Positions 44,724 to 54,024 of a stretch of 64,000 bases of DNA are shown one piece after another. Under the pieces are notes generated by a model. The model did not search any database. It was not told the DNA's origin and saw nothing but the letters and a program-made list of their open reading frames with translations. The translations under genes and the position numbers were made by a program. How positions within the stretch are numbered: position 1 is the first letter of the stretch; each line of letters opens with the position of its first letter. The stretch lies in the NCBI GenBank assembly GCA_003220685.1, contig QHTE01000063.1, forward strand, positions 31,150 to 95,149. The letters are read 5' to 3'. The DNA is from Candidatus Rokuibacteriota bacterium (lineage in GTDB: Bacteria; Methylomirabilota; Methylomirabilia; Rokubacteriales; CSP1-6).

Positions 44724-46075
44724 TGGGAACCCGAGTCGAGCTCCGAGCCCGGCGGCGCGGCGGCGCGTGCCGCGCGCTGGGGCTGGCGTGCGGCGCGGCC
44801 CTGGCGAGCGTCACCGCGTGCGGGTCGGCCGACGCCGCACCGCTCGCCCACCGGGAAGTCCTGCCCAACGGCATCGTCTTGCTCGTCGCCGAGCGGCCGG
44901 CCGTGCCCATCGTGGCCGTGCGCGTCCTGACCCGGGCCGGCGCCGTCTATGATCCGGCCGATCGCGCCGGGCTGGCCAATCTGACGGGTGCGGTGCTGAC
45001 GCGGGGGACCGCGAAGCGCACCGGGCCCGAGCTCGATTCGGCCATCGAGTTCGTGGGTGGCAGCGTCGAGGCCGGGGCCAACCGCGACAGCATCACCGTC
45101 TCGATGACGGCTCAGAAGAAGGACTTGGCCCTGGGGCTCGACCTCGTCTCCGAGGTCGTCCTGACGCCGACCTTCCCCGAGGCCGAGGTGGCCCGCAAGG
45201 TGTCGGAGATCCAGGCCGCCATCAAGCGCTCCGAGGAAGATCCCGGCACCGTGGCGGCGCGTGCCCTCTCGCGGCTGGTCTTCGACGGGCATGCCTACGG
45301 CCGTCCGGTCGAGGGAACCCGCGAGTCGGTGGGACGCCTCACCCGCGACGACGTCGTCAAGTTCTACCGGGAGCGCTCGCGACCCGGCACCACCGTCGTC
45401 GCTGTCGTCGGCGCGGTCACTGTCGACGAGGCGCGCCGCGAGATCATGGCGCGGTTCGGATCGTGGTCGCGCCCCGCCGATCCGCTCGCGGCCGTCCCGG
45501 CGGCGACCGCGCCGGCAGCGGCGCGCGAAGAGACGGTCACGCGCGAGCTGACGCAGACGACGATCATGTTCGGCCGGCAGGCGATCTTGCAGACCGATCC
45601 CGACTACTTCCCGATGGCCGTCGCCTCCTACGTGCTCGGCGGCGGCTCGGCCTCCCGCCTCTACACTCGCGTGCGGGAAGAATCAGGCCTCGCGTACTCG
45701 GTGTACAGCTGGGTCGCGCCGTGGCGCTACGGTGCGTCCTTCGCCGTGTCCGCCCAGACCCGGACGGCGGAGGTGCCCAGGGTGGTCACGATGATCCGTG
45801 AGGAGCTGGCGCGGATGGGCCGTGAGCCCGTCGCCGAGCGCGAGCTCACGCTGGCCAAGCAGTATCTCATCGGGAGCTTCCCGCTCCGACTCGACACGTC
45901 CGGCAAGGTCGCCGACTTCCTGGTGGCCGTCGAGGACCGGGGACTCGGCCTGGACTACGCCGATCGGTACAAGGAGCGGATCGGGCGGGTTACCGCCGCG
46001 GACGTCCAGCGGGTGGCCGCGAAGTATCTCACGCCGGCCGCCTTCAGCCTCGTCATCGTCGGCGACACCAAGTGA
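44723..46075 (+). CDS. M16 peptidase family, non-catalytic subunit, probable lipoprotein
   Basis: 450 residues. ATG overlaps the upstream stop by one base. The zinc motif is absent: where HxxEH is expected it reads GLANLTGAVLTRGT. The rest of the fold is kept (GSVEAGANRDSITVSM, GGGSASRLYTRVREESGLAYSVYS). An Arg-rich N terminus and hydrophobic stretch end in VTAC at residue 33, which fits a lipobox, so it may be lipid-anchored in the periplasm. It should form the substrate-binding half of the heterodimer with the preceding subunit. Confidence 0.9.
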   Translation: MGTRVELRARRRGGACRALGLACGAALASVTACGSADAAPLAHREVLPNGIVLLVAERPAVPIVAVRVLTRAGAVYDPADRAGLANLTGAVLTRGTAKRTGPELDSAIEFVGGSVEAGANRDSITVSMTAQKKDLALGLDLVSEVVLTPTFPEAEVARKVSEIQAAIKRSEEDPGTVAARALSRLVFDGHAYGRPVEGTRESVGRLTRDDVVKFYRERSRPGTTVVAVVGAVTVDEARREIMARFGSWSRPADPLAAVPAATAPAAAREETVTRELTQTTIMFGRQAILQTDPDYFPMAVASYVLGGGSASRLYTRVREESGLAYSVYSWVAPWRYGASFAVSAQTRTAEVPRVVTMIREELARMGREPVAERELTLAKQYLIGSFPLRLDTSGKVADFLVAVEDRGLGLDYADRYKERIGRVTAADVQRVAAKYLTPAAFSLVIVGDTK

Positions 46076-46641
46076 ACGCGCCCGCGGTCTCGGTGCTCGT
46101 GCTGTTCCTGGCTGGACCGCCGGTGGCCGGCGCCGCGTCGTTCAGCCTGGAGCCCGAGCAGCGGAGCGACGCGCTGCGCATGGGCGCGCAGTCGATCACC
46201 CAAGACTCCTTCGACACCGAGTGGCGCGTGGCGAACCAGGCGGGGGACACCCTCTCCGTGATCACACCCTTCCATCGACTCGTCCTGGCGGCCCGGAACG
46301 CCGCGTTCAAGAACGAGCGCATGAAGGACCGCGAGCCCGAGAAGCTCTTGCGCGAGCAGCAGGACCGGCTCGTCATCTGGGCGAATCTGCGCGGGCCCCG
46401 CGAGGACTTCGCGCGGTTCTTCGCCCCGCGTCTGCTGGTGGGCGACCGCGAGATCGAGCCCACCTTCGTCCAGAACGAGCGCACGGCGGCGCGAGCCGAG
46501 GACGGCGGCTATCGCGCGCGTTGCGTCTACGGGTTCCCCGTCAAGGAGATCACGCCGAAGTCTCGCGTGATCCTGGTCGTCCGCGACCCGGATGGCCGGA
46601 ACGTCAGCCGCTTCACGATCGACCTGGCGTCGATGCGTTGA
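46072..46641 (+). CDS. Exported protein of unknown function
   Basis: 189 residues. GTG overlaps the M16 stop (GTGA). A signal peptide (SVLVLFLAGPPVAGAASF) is followed by a mainly polar domain with conserved-looking stretches TPFHRLVLAARNAAFKNERM and a beta-rich end (CVYGFPVKEITPKSRVILVV). I do not recognise the family. It is translationally coupled to the M16 pair and probably periplasmic, so it may assist the peptidase or be one of its substrates. That is inference only. Confidence 0.75.
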   Translation: MNAPAVSVLVLFLAGPPVAGAASFSLEPEQRSDALRMGAQSITQDSFDTEWRVANQAGDTLSVITPFHRLVLAARNAAFKNERMKDREPEKLLREQQDRLVIWANLRGPREDFARFFAPRLLVGDREIEPTFVQNERTAARAEDGGYRARCVYGFPVKEITPKSRVILVVRDPDGRNVSRFTIDLASMR

Positions 46642-46665
46642 GCGCCGCCTCGCGGCGCGGCTGAC

Positions 46666-47517
46666 GTGCGCGGGTACGGCTGGGCAGGACTCGGCGTCAT
46701 CGTCGGCGCCGAGGCGCTACTGCTCACGGGCGCGCCGACGGTAGCCCGGTGGTTCACGCCGATCGTGTGGACCGGCTACGTCCTGGTCATCGATGCCGTC
46801 ACGGCGCGCCTCATCGGCCGCTCGTATCTCACGACGGACCGGGTCGAGGGCCTCCTGGTGGCGCTGGCGTCCGTCGCCTGCTGGTGGCTCTTCGAGCTCT
46901 ACAACGCGCCGCGCTTCTGGCGGGGCGGCGTCGACGCCGAGGGGCTCTGGTGGCGCTACCACGGGCTCGAGCCGAACCTCTTCCTGCGACGAGTCGGCTA
47001 CGACTGGGCGTTCGCGACGATCTTCCCGGCGATGTTCCTCACGGCCGCCACCCTGCGCGCGACGATCTTCCATCGGGCTCGCGTGCGCCCCTGGCGGCCG
47101 GCGCCGACTGTCCTGGCCATCGCGGTCGCCGCGGGAGCGATCGGCGTCGTCTTGCCGCTGGTCGTCGTCTCGACCTGGCTCGTCCCCCTGGTCTGGATCG
47201 GCTGGTTCCTGCTGCTCGAGCCCCTGAACTTCCGGCGAGGCCGGCCGTCGTGGCTGGCTGACCTCGCCTCCGGGGACGCCTCGCGCATGTTCGGACTGCT
47301 GGCGAGCGGCGTGATCTGCGGCGCCCTGTGGGAGCTCTGGAACTACTGGGCCGCTGCCCGGTGGACCTACTCGGTGCCGTATCTCGGCGAGGTCAAGATT
47401 TTCGAAATGCCCGTGCTCGGTTATCTCGGCTTTCCTCCGTTCGCCCTCGAAGCCTACGCGATGTACCACTGGCTTCGAGGCCTTCTCGACCGGGGCCCGC
47501 TGAACCCGGTGCTATAA
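46666..47517 (+). CDS. Uncharacterised multi-pass membrane protein
   Basis: 283 residues, GTG start, about seven to eight hydrophobic segments. Notable polar motifs: FELYNAPRFW near residue 77, GALWELWNYWAAARW near 225 and FEMPVLGYLGFPPFALEAYAMY near 250. The repeated E-L-x-N-x-(W/P) theme and conserved Glu in FALE suggest a polyisoprenoid- or carotenoid-type membrane enzyme such as a lycopene cyclase relative, but I cannot confirm this. 24 nt after the exported protein. The -10 of the next gene overlaps its last codons. Confidence 0.72.
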   Translation: MRGYGWAGLGVIVGAEALLLTGAPTVARWFTPIVWTGYVLVIDAVTARLIGRSYLTTDRVEGLLVALASVACWWLFELYNAPRFWRGGVDAEGLWWRYHGLEPNLFLRRVGYDWAFATIFPAMFLTAATLRATIFHRARVRPWRPAPTVLAIAVAAGAIGVVLPLVVVSTWLVPLVWIGWFLLLEPLNFRRGRPSWLADLASGDASRMFGLLASGVICGALWELWNYWAAARWTYSVPYLGEVKIFEMPVLGYLGFPPFALEAYAMYHWLRGLLDRGPLNPVL

Positions 47518-47518
47518 T
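47513..47518 (+). promoter_or_regulatory. Consensus -10 TATAAT before the quinone oxidoreductase gene
   Basis: TATAAT overlaps the end of the upstream gene, with a 41-nt stretch to the ATG at 47560, which contains a GGAGGAG ribosome site. This one would give a normal leadered transcript. Confidence 0.55.
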
Positions 47519-47559
47519 CCCGGCCGCATCGAGCCGAAAATCCCCTGGAGGAGTCTTCG

Positions 47560-48528
47560 ATGAAAGCCATTCGAGTCAACGCGCCCGGCGGTCCCGAAGT
47601 GCTGCGCTACGAAGATGTGGCTGATCCCACGCCGAAGGCCGGCGAGGCCACGGTGAAGGTGGACGCGGCCGGCATCAACTACATCGACGTCTACCAGCGC
47701 TCGGGCCAGTACAAGCTCACACTGCCGATGACGCTCGGCCTGGAAGCCGGCGGGACGGTGACCGCGGTCGGTCCGAACGTGACCGAAGTGAAAGTCGGCG
47801 ACAAGGTTGCCTACACGGGCGTTCCAGGCGCGTACGCGCAGTACGCCGTCGTCCCGTCCGCGCGTCTGGTGACCCTCCCGGCTGGCCTCACCACGCGCCA
47901 GGGGGCCGCGGCCATGCTTCAAGGGCTGACCGCCCATTACCTCGCGTGCTCGACCTATCCGCTCAAGCCGGGTGATAGCTGCCTCGTCCACGCGGCGGCC
48001 GGTGGCGTGGGGCTGCTGCTGTGCCAGATCGCGAAGATGCGCGGCGCGCGCGTCATCGGCACCGTCTCCACCGAGGACAAAGCGAAGCTCGTACGCGAGG
48101 CTGGAGCCTCGGACGTCATTCTCTACACGAAGCAAGATTTCGAGGCCGAGGTGAAGCGGCTCACGGACGGCAAGGGGCTGCAGGTCGTCTACGACTCGGT
48201 CGGTCAGACGACGTTCGACAAGGGCTTCAACTGCCTGGCGCCTCGCGGGATGATGGCGCTCTACGGCCAGTCGAGCGGCCCGATCGGTCCCTTCGATCCG
48301 CAGACCCTCAACGCGAAGGGCTCGCTGTTCCTGACCCGCCCGAGCCTCAACCATCACATCATCACGCGCGCCGAGCTGCTCGAGCGCTCGAAGGAGCTGC
48401 TCGGCTGGATCCGCGACGGCAAGCTCAGGCTCCGCACCGAGTTCGAGTTCCCCCTCAAGGACGCGGCCGACGCGCATCGGGCGCTGGAAGGGCGGAAGAC
48501 GACGGGCAAGGTGCTCCTGATTCCCTAG
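47560..48528 (+). CDS. NADPH:quinone oxidoreductase, zinc-free MDR family
   Basis: 322 residues, standard for Qor. ATG with GGAGGAG upstream. Motifs: [19 protein letters not shown] at the start, [28 protein letters not shown] and the nucleotide-binding [15 protein letters not shown]. No structural- or catalytic-zinc Cys cluster. Reduces quinones or alkenals with NADPH in the cytoplasm. Single gene by promoter, 32 nt ahead of the Tim44-like gene. Confidence 0.92.
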   Translation: MKAIRVNAPGGPEVLRYEDVADPTPKAGEATVKVDAAGINYIDVYQRSGQYKLTLPMTLGLEAGGTVTAVGPNVTEVKVGDKVAYTGVPGAYAQYAVVPSARLVTLPAGLTTRQGAAAMLQGLTAHYLACSTYPLKPGDSCLVHAAAGGVGLLLCQIAKMRGARVIGTVSTEDKAKLVREAGASDVILYTKQDFEAEVKRLTDGKGLQVVYDSVGQTTFDKGFNCLAPRGMMALYGQSSGPIGPFDPQTLNAKGSLFLTRPSLNHHIITRAELLERSKELLGWIRDGKLRLRTEFEFPLKDAADAHRALEGRKTTGKVLLIP

Positions 48529-48560
48529 TCAGCCGGGCTAGAATGAAGGAGGAGGCGACC

Positions 48561-49520
48561 ATGCGAACAAGAGCGTTTGTGCTCATATTCGGTCTGTCAC
48601 TCGTCTCGGTGCTCCTGCTCGACACGGCATCGGTTTGGGCCCGCGCCACGAGCGGCGGAAGCCGCGGCTCCCGCTCGTACTCGTCGCCGGCCTCGCCGTC
48701 GACGACTCCGTCGAGCCCCTCGCGGACGACGACTCCCGCGCCCGCCTCGCCCGCCTCGCCCGCGCCGGTGCAGCAGCCTGCGCAGCGGCCGGGGATGTTC
48801 GGCGGGCTGATGGGCGGCCTCGCCGGCTTCGCGCTCGGCGGACTTCTGGGCTCCATGCTGTTCGGCGGCATGGGCGGTGGCTTCGGCGGCGGTATCGGGC
48901 TCCTCGAGCTCTTGCTGATCGGCGGCGCGATCTTCCTCGTGTTCAGGATGCTGCGCGGGCGCGCGGACGCACGACCCGAGCCCGCGTATGCCGGCGCCAG
49001 CGCGTACGGCTCGGCGGATTCCAGCCGGTCGACCAGCGGTGGCAGCGCCGTGATGGAGGCTCCACCGGGTCAATCGGATCTCGATCGCGGGATCGGACAC
49101 ATCCGCGGGATAGACGCGACCTTCGATCCGGTCGGGTTCACCGAGTGGGCGAAGGGGACCTTCGCCGACGTCCAGGCCGGGATCGTCAAACGCGATCTGA
49201 GCACGGTGCAGGACCGGCTGACCCCGCAGGAGTTCGGTCGCCTGCAGGCACAGTGCGATGAGCTTCGCGGCGCTCGGCGGACGAACCGCATCGAGCGGGT
49301 TCAGATCGGGCGGGCCGAGGTCACCGAGGCCTGGCAGGAGAGCGGCCAAGATTGGGTGACGGTGTACTTCGCCGTGTCGCTCGTCGACTACACGGTCGAC
49401 GACTCGACCGGCGCGGTCGTGGAGGGGGCGACCACGCCCGTGGACATCCAGGAGTACTGGACCTTCACGCGCCCGGTCGGCCCGAAGCCCTGGCGGCTCT
49501 CGGCAATCCAGACCGCGTAG
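48561..49520 (+). CDS. Tim44-like domain exported/membrane protein
   Basis: 319 residues; ATG at 48561 chosen because AAGGAGGAGG lies upstream, rather than ATG 48543 inside that site. Signal peptide or anchor (LIFGLSLVSVLLL), a Ser/Thr/Pro-rich linker (about 35-75), a glycine-rich hydrophobic region (GGLMGGLAGFALGGLLGSML, then a TM near 115-135), then a Tim44-like domain (about 180-319) ending in VDIQEYWTFTRPVG. Bacterial Tim44-domain proteins are membrane-associated with no settled role. Upstream of the AsmA-like gene on the same strand. Confidence 0.85.
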   Translation: MRTRAFVLIFGLSLVSVLLLDTASVWARATSGGSRGSRSYSSPASPSTTPSSPSRTTTPAPASPASPAPVQQPAQRPGMFGGLMGGLAGFALGGLLGSMLFGGMGGGFGGGIGLLELLLIGGAIFLVFRMLRGRADARPEPAYAGASAYGSADSSRSTSGGSAVMEAPPGQSDLDRGIGHIRGIDATFDPVGFTEWAKGTFADVQAGIVKRDLSTVQDRLTPQEFGRLQAQCDELRGARRTNRIERVQIGRAEVTEAWQESGQDWVTVYFAVSLVDYTVDDSTGAVVEGATTPVDIQEYWTFTRPVGPKPWRLSAIQTA

Positions 49521-49539
49521 CGCCCGCGGGGGGTGCGCG

Positions 49540-51171
49540 TTGAAGCGCGCCTTGAAGTGGCTCGGCATCGTCGGCGGCGTCGTCGTGCTGCTGACGATCG
49601 CCGCTGCGCTCGCGCTGCCCCGGCTGATCGACACCCCCCGCGTCCAGGCGATGATCGCCACCAGCGCGGCGCAAGCCGTCGGGCGGCCCGTCAAGTTCGC
49701 GTCGCTGTCCGTCAGCCTGTTCCCGCTGCCGTCGATCGAGCTCCACAAGCTCGAGGTCGCCGAGGATCCGCAGTTCGGCACGACGGCCTTTCTGACGCTC
49801 GAGACGGGCCGGGTCTATCTCAAGCTGCGCCCGCTCCTGTCCGGTCGCGTGGAGTTCGGCGACATCACCCTGCAGCGGCCACGCATCGCGCTCATCCAGA
49901 ACGCCGAAGGCCGGCTCAACGTGGCGAGCCTCGCCCCGCCCGCCGAATCCAAGACGGCAGCGCGCCCTGGCCGATCGAGCGGCGGGGCGACGGGCGGCGC
50001 GGCTGCGGCGATCGTCTCGCGCGTGAAGATCGACAAGGGCGTGATCACGTACGTGGCGCACGGGAAGGGCCCCGCTCAGACTCCGTATCGGGCGGAAGAC
50101 CTGGACGTCACCGTGGCCGGTCAAGGCAGCCAGCTCACCTTCAAGGGCGCGCTCGTGGTGCGGCCCGGCGATCTCACGGTCAAGCTCGCCGACGGGATCG
50201 TCACCGCGAACGGCGCCAAGACCTTGCTCGAGGCGCCCGTCCGCGCCAAGATCGGCATCGAGGGCAAGGACGTCGAGAAGCTCGTCGCCGCCGCGGCCGG
50301 TCCGACTCCCACGATCGCGGGTCCGATCAAGGGCGATTTCTCGCTCGGCGGCACGCTGGGCGCCCCGCGGATCTCCGGCACCGTCGAGCTCGCGAGCGTC
50401 CGGGTGACGCAAACGAATCAGGCCTGCCCGGAGCCGAAGCAGCGGACCCTCGCGCTGGGCCCGTTGAAAGCAAGCGGCGCCTCGTGGGACGGCGCGCGGT
50501 TTCAGAGCCGGCCCGTGACGACCTCCCTCGGCGGCGGCGCCATCAGCACCAACCTGACCATGACCTTCGATCACGGCGCCCGCGTGCAGCTGAGCGACCT
50601 GGCCATCAAATCGGTGCCGGCCGAGAAGGTGCTGGTGGACTTCCTCTGCGAGGGCTACGCCGTGTCCGGTCCGCTCGACCTCACCGGCGCGCTCTCGACG
50701 AATACGTCGGACCTCCTGAACACGCTCGCAGGCTCGGGCCACCTTCGGATCGGTCCGGGCCGGGTGGTCGGCCCGCAGGCGCTGGCGCTCATCGGCGTGG
50801 TCACGCGCCTGGCCGGCGCGGCGTCGTCGGTGCTCGCCGCCGACGTGCCGCGATCGCTGACGTCGAATCCGGTCGACTTCGAGTCGATCACTGGCAGCTA
50901 CCAGATCACGAACGGCGTCCTCACCACGAAGGATCTCCTGTACACGGCCAAGGCGGTAAAGGTGGGGGTCGCCGGAGACTACGGGCTGCCGACCGGCCGC
51001 ATGAATCTCGATCTGCGCGTCGATCACGGGCGGGGCGAGGTGCGGGCGAAGGTCAGCGGGAACGCGGCGTCACCGTCGGTTCGCATCGATCCGTCCTCGC
51101 TCGCCGGGCAGGTCGACCGGGAGAAGGTCGAGGGCGGCCTGCAAGACCTTCTGAAGCGCTTCCGCCGCTGA
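49540..51171 (+). CDS. AsmA-family envelope protein
   Basis: 543 residues. TTG start with GGGGGG upstream. One N-terminal membrane anchor (about 5-25), then VGRPVKFASLSVSLFPLPSI, the AsmA N-terminal signature, and a long beta-strand-rich periplasmic part with a C-terminal AsmA_2-like repeat (ALSTNTSDLLNTLAGSGHLRI, then ESITGSYQITNGVLTTKDLL). AsmA-like proteins resemble lipid-bridging proteins and affect outer-membrane assembly, so a diderm cell is likely. Confidence 0.9.
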   Translation: MKRALKWLGIVGGVVVLLTIAAALALPRLIDTPRVQAMIATSAAQAVGRPVKFASLSVSLFPLPSIELHKLEVAEDPQFGTTAFLTLETGRVYLKLRPLLSGRVEFGDITLQRPRIALIQNAEGRLNVASLAPPAESKTAARPGRSSGGATGGAAAAIVSRVKIDKGVITYVAHGKGPAQTPYRAEDLDVTVAGQGSQLTFKGALVVRPGDLTVKLADGIVTANGAKTLLEAPVRAKIGIEGKDVEKLVAAAAGPTPTIAGPIKGDFSLGGTLGAPRISGTVELASVRVTQTNQACPEPKQRTLALGPLKASGASWDGARFQSRPVTTSLGGGAISTNLTMTFDHGARVQLSDLAIKSVPAEKVLVDFLCEGYAVSGPLDLTGALSTNTSDLLNTLAGSGHLRIGPGRVVGPQALALIGVVTRLAGAASSVLAADVPRSLTSNPVDFESITGSYQITNGVLTTKDLLYTAKAVKVGVAGDYGLPTGRMNLDLRVDHGRGEVRAKVSGNAASPSVRIDPSSLAGQVDREKVEGGLQDLLKRFRR

Positions 51172-51193
51172 TCCGTCCGAGCGCGGTCTACGA

Positions 51194-52024
51194 TCATCGG
51201 GTAGCGGTGAAGCGTCCGCCACCGAGCTTGCCCGTTTCGATCAGCCTCACGAAGAACGCGTGGAGCTGGTCGTACTCCGCGTAATGCCGGCGGCCGAATC
51301 GCGCCTCGCCTTGCGGCCGAAGGGCCCGGTGCAGCTCGAGCCGTCGGCGCACGATCGCGCGCCATTCGCCGGATAGATCCTCGGTCTCGATCGCCGTGAA
51401 GCCCGCGCGCCCGAGCAGGCGGCGATAGCCCTCGAGCGTTTGAAGAGTCGTGGCCGCCATCCATTCCCAGAGCCGCTGGCGCTCGCGGTCGGCGAGGCTC
51501 GGAAAGGCGATCCAGTCTGTGAAGGCCAGCCGGCCTCCGCTGACGAGCACGCGATGGCATTCTCCCAGGACCGCGGGCTTGTCCGCGACGTGCAGCAGCG
51601 CCTCCTGACTCAGGCACGCGTCGAAGGCGCCTTCGGCGAAGGGAAGCGCGGCCGCGTCAGCGCGGACGACCGTCACCCGGGTCTGCTTGACCAGCCGGTT
51701 GAGCCGGGCGGCGCCCGCCGCGCGGCCCGCGTGGAGCTCGAGCGCGACGACGGACGAGCCCCGACGGCTCGCCAGGAAGCGGGCGGGCCCGCCGAGTCCC
51801 GCGCACACGTCCAGGACGCGGCTCGCCGCGCCGATGCCGGCCCGCCGCGCGAGGCCGTCGACGGCGGAGAGCCCGCCGTAATGGTCCTGGTCGAACGCGA
51901 ACAGGTCGTCGGCGGTCGGGGAGTCGGCCTGCCCCTGGCCGGCGAGGGCCGCGAGCACGTGCGCCTCGCTGATCGGATGCTCGTCGTAGTACTCCCGCAC
52001 GCGTCCGGGGGTGCCTTGAAGCAT
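51194..52024 (-). CDS. Class I SAM-dependent methyltransferase
   Basis: 276 residues from an ATG at 52024. An N-terminal stretch REYYDEHPISEAHVL and FAFDQDHYGG precede motif I VLDVCAGLGGPARFLA near residue 68. Later motifs are RADAAALPFAEGAFDAC and LVSGGRLAFTDWIAF. The pattern FDQDHYGG before motif I resembles dimethylglycine/sarcosine methyltransferases, so a small-molecule N-methyl acceptor is possible. Divergent from citrate synthase with a palindrome between them. Confidence 0.85.
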   Translation of the reverse strand: MLQGTPGRVREYYDEHPISEAHVLAALAGQGQADSPTADDLFAFDQDHYGGLSAVDGLARRAGIGAASRVLDVCAGLGGPARFLASRRGSSVVALELHAGRAAGAARLNRLVKQTRVTVVRADAAALPFAEGAFDACLSQEALLHVADKPAVLGECHRVLVSGGRLAFTDWIAFPSLADRERQRLWEWMAATTLQTLEGYRRLLGRAGFTAIETEDLSGEWRAIVRRRLELHRALRPQGEARFGRRHYAEYDQLHAFFVRLIETGKLGGGRFTATR

Positions 52025-52045
52025 TTCCGGGGGTATGGTAAAAGC

Positions 52046-52055
52046 AAACCGGTTT
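52046..52055. promoter_or_regulatory. Palindrome AAACCGGTTT between divergent genes
   Basis: A perfect 10-bp palindrome with a central CG, flanked GC-AAACCGGTTT-CATC, lies between the methyltransferase and citrate synthase starts. LacI-family operators often have this central-CG form. TATGGT at 52034-52039 may be the -10 of the citrate synthase gene, so the palindrome would fall near the transcription start. Confidence 0.4.
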
Positions 52056-52082
52056 CATCACACCTTTCGGCGAGGGCAGACC

Positions 52083-53213
52083 ATGGGCACCGGAGTCCGG
52101 GGCGGTCTCGAAGACATCGTCGTATCGACGTCGGACATCTGTTTCATCGACGGCAAGGAAGGCCGCCTCGTCTATCGCGGCTACGACGTCAATGACCTGG
52201 TCGAGCACTCGTCCTTCGAGGAAGTCATCTTCCTCTTGTGGCACGGCGGGCTTCCGAGCAAGAAGGAGCTGGAGGCGCACACCAAGGCGCTCAGCGCCAC
52301 CGCGAACCGCAAGCTGCCGCCGGGCATCGTGTCGCTCCTGAAGGCGCTGCCGAAGAAGACCACGCCGATGGAAGTCCTGCGCACCGGCGTGTCGGCGCTC
52401 TCGGCGTACGATCCTGACGCGGGGGACAACTCCAAGGACGCCACGGCCCGCAAGGCGCTGCGGCTGACGGCGCAGATGCCGACCCTGGTCGCCGCGTGGG
52501 ACCGCATCCGCAAGGGCAAGGCGCCGGTCGCGCCGAATCCGAAGCTGAACCTGGCCGCGAACTTCCTCTATATGCTGAGCGGCAAGAAGGCGAGCCCGCT
52601 GGCGGTGAAGACGTTCGACGTGGCGCTGATCCTCCACGCCGACCACGAGTTCAACGCCTCGACCTTCGCGGCCCGCGTGACCGCCGCGACGATGTCGGAC
52701 CTGCACTCCGCGATCGTCTCGGCGATCGGCGCGCTCAAGGGGCCGCTCCACGGCGGCGCCAACGAGCAGGTGATGCTGATGGTGCAGAAGATCAAAACAC
52801 CCGCGAACGCCGAGGCCTGGATCCGCAAGACCCTCGCCGACCACGGGCGCGTCATGGGCTTCGGCCACCGCGTCTATCGCGTCGAGGATCCGCGGGCCAA
52901 GCACCTGCACCGCCTGGCACAAGAGCTCGGCAAGCAGGCCGGCGACACCAGCGCCGTCCAGATCCTCGACACGGTCGTGCGGGTCGTCGGCGAGCAGAAG
53001 CGCATCTTCCCGAACGTCGACCTCTATTCGGGCGCGGCCTATTCGTCGATGGGCATCGCCACCGATCAGTTCACGCCGATCTTCGCGATGAGCCGGGTCG
53101 TCGGCTGGGCGGCGCACGTCATGGAACAGCACGCCAACAACCGGCTGATCCGGCCGCGCGCGGAGTACACGGGCCCGACACACGCCACATACGTCCCGAT
53201 CGACCGCCGCTAG
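52083..53213 (+). CDS. Citrate synthase (or 2-methylcitrate synthase type)
   Basis: 376 residues; ATG at 52083 follows CGAGGGCAGACC and begins where the family does; an ATG at 52035 overlaps the palindrome. Motifs: LVYRGYDVNDLVEHSSFEEV, His in HADHEFNASTF, GPLHGGANEQVM, active-site His in MGFGHRVYR and Asp in FPNVDLYSGAAY. The short form belongs to the dimeric type shared by citrate and methylcitrate synthases, so propionyl-CoA use cannot be excluded. Condenses acetyl-CoA with oxaloacetate. Confidence 0.93.
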   Translation: MGTGVRGGLEDIVVSTSDICFIDGKEGRLVYRGYDVNDLVEHSSFEEVIFLLWHGGLPSKKELEAHTKALSATANRKLPPGIVSLLKALPKKTTPMEVLRTGVSALSAYDPDAGDNSKDATARKALRLTAQMPTLVAAWDRIRKGKAPVAPNPKLNLAANFLYMLSGKKASPLAVKTFDVALILHADHEFNASTFAARVTAATMSDLHSAIVSAIGALKGPLHGGANEQVMLMVQKIKTPANAEAWIRKTLADHGRVMGFGHRVYRVEDPRAKHLHRLAQELGKQAGDTSAVQILDTVVRVVGEQKRIFPNVDLYSGAAYSSMGIATDQFTPIFAMSRVVGWAAHVMEQHANNRLIRPRAEYTGPTHATYVPIDRR

Positions 53214-53220
53214 CGAGGCT

Positions 53221-54024
53221 GTGCGCGCAGCGCCGCGCGTCAGCCTCGTGATGGCCGTGTTCAATGGGCTCGCGCACACGCGGGCCTGCCTCGAGAGCCT
53301 GCGCACCACCACCGAGCCCTTTCGCCTGGTCGTCGCCGACAACGGCTCGAGCGACGGCACGCGGGAGCTTCTCGATCGTTTCCCGTACCCGTACCCGCTG
53401 ACCGCGGTCCGGAGCGAGAGCAACGGCAACGTGATCGCGGCCCTCAATCGCGCCTGGCGGCTGACCGACACCGAGTTCGTCTGCCTGATCCACAACGACA
53501 CCGAGATGGTCGAGCCGGCGTGGCTCTCGCGGCTTCTGGCCGCGCTTGCCGAGCCCGGCGCCGGCCTCGCCGGACTCTACGGCGCCAAGCGCTTGCGGGC
53601 CAGCGGTCGGCTGGTGGGGCGGACGATCGTCCACAGCCTGCTCCCGAGGCCGACCGTCAAGGCGCCCTGGGAGGACGTGGCCTTCGTCGATGCGGTGTGT
53701 CTCGGCATCTCGCGCCGTCTCCTCGAGTCGGTCGGCGGCCTGGACGAAGACTACGGCTTCTATCACGGGATCGACCGCGATCTGTCGCTGGCCGTCGCCG
53801 ATCGGGACCGGAGACGCCTGGTCGTCCACGCTCCGTTCTGGCACCACGGCGGCAAGACCCGCGCGCGCGGATTCGCCGAGGATCCCGGTCTCGAGCGCGC
53901 CGATCTCGCGCGCCGCGACACGGCGCTCGCGCGGTTCGCCGAGAAGTATCGCCACCGCCTTCCGCTGGACGTTCGCGGGCCGCGCGAGCGCGTGCGCGAC
54001 TGGGTCAGGACGCGTCTGGCGTGA
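53221..54024 (+). CDS. Glycosyltransferase family 2 protein
   Basis: 267 residues, GTG start 7 nt after citrate synthase. GT-A fold: SLVMAVFNGLAHTRACLESL, VVADNGSSDGTRELL, and the metal motif as HNDTEM near residue 92 in place of the usual DxD. A later GLDEDYGFYHGIDRDLS supplies the acceptor region. No membrane segment. Transfers a sugar to an unknown acceptor. The stop overlaps the next GTG (GTGA), pairing it with a sugar-type dehydrogenase. Confidence 0.88.
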   Translation: MRAAPRVSLVMAVFNGLAHTRACLESLRTTTEPFRLVVADNGSSDGTRELLDRFPYPYPLTAVRSESNGNVIAALNRAWRLTDTEFVCLIHNDTEMVEPAWLSRLLAALAEPGAGLAGLYGAKRLRASGRLVGRTIVHSLLPRPTVKAPWEDVAFVDAVCLGISRRLLESVGGLDEDYGFYHGIDRDLSLAVADRDRRRLVVHAPFWHHGGKTRARGFAEDPGLERADLARRDTALARFAEKYRHRLPLDVRGPRERVRDWVRTRLA

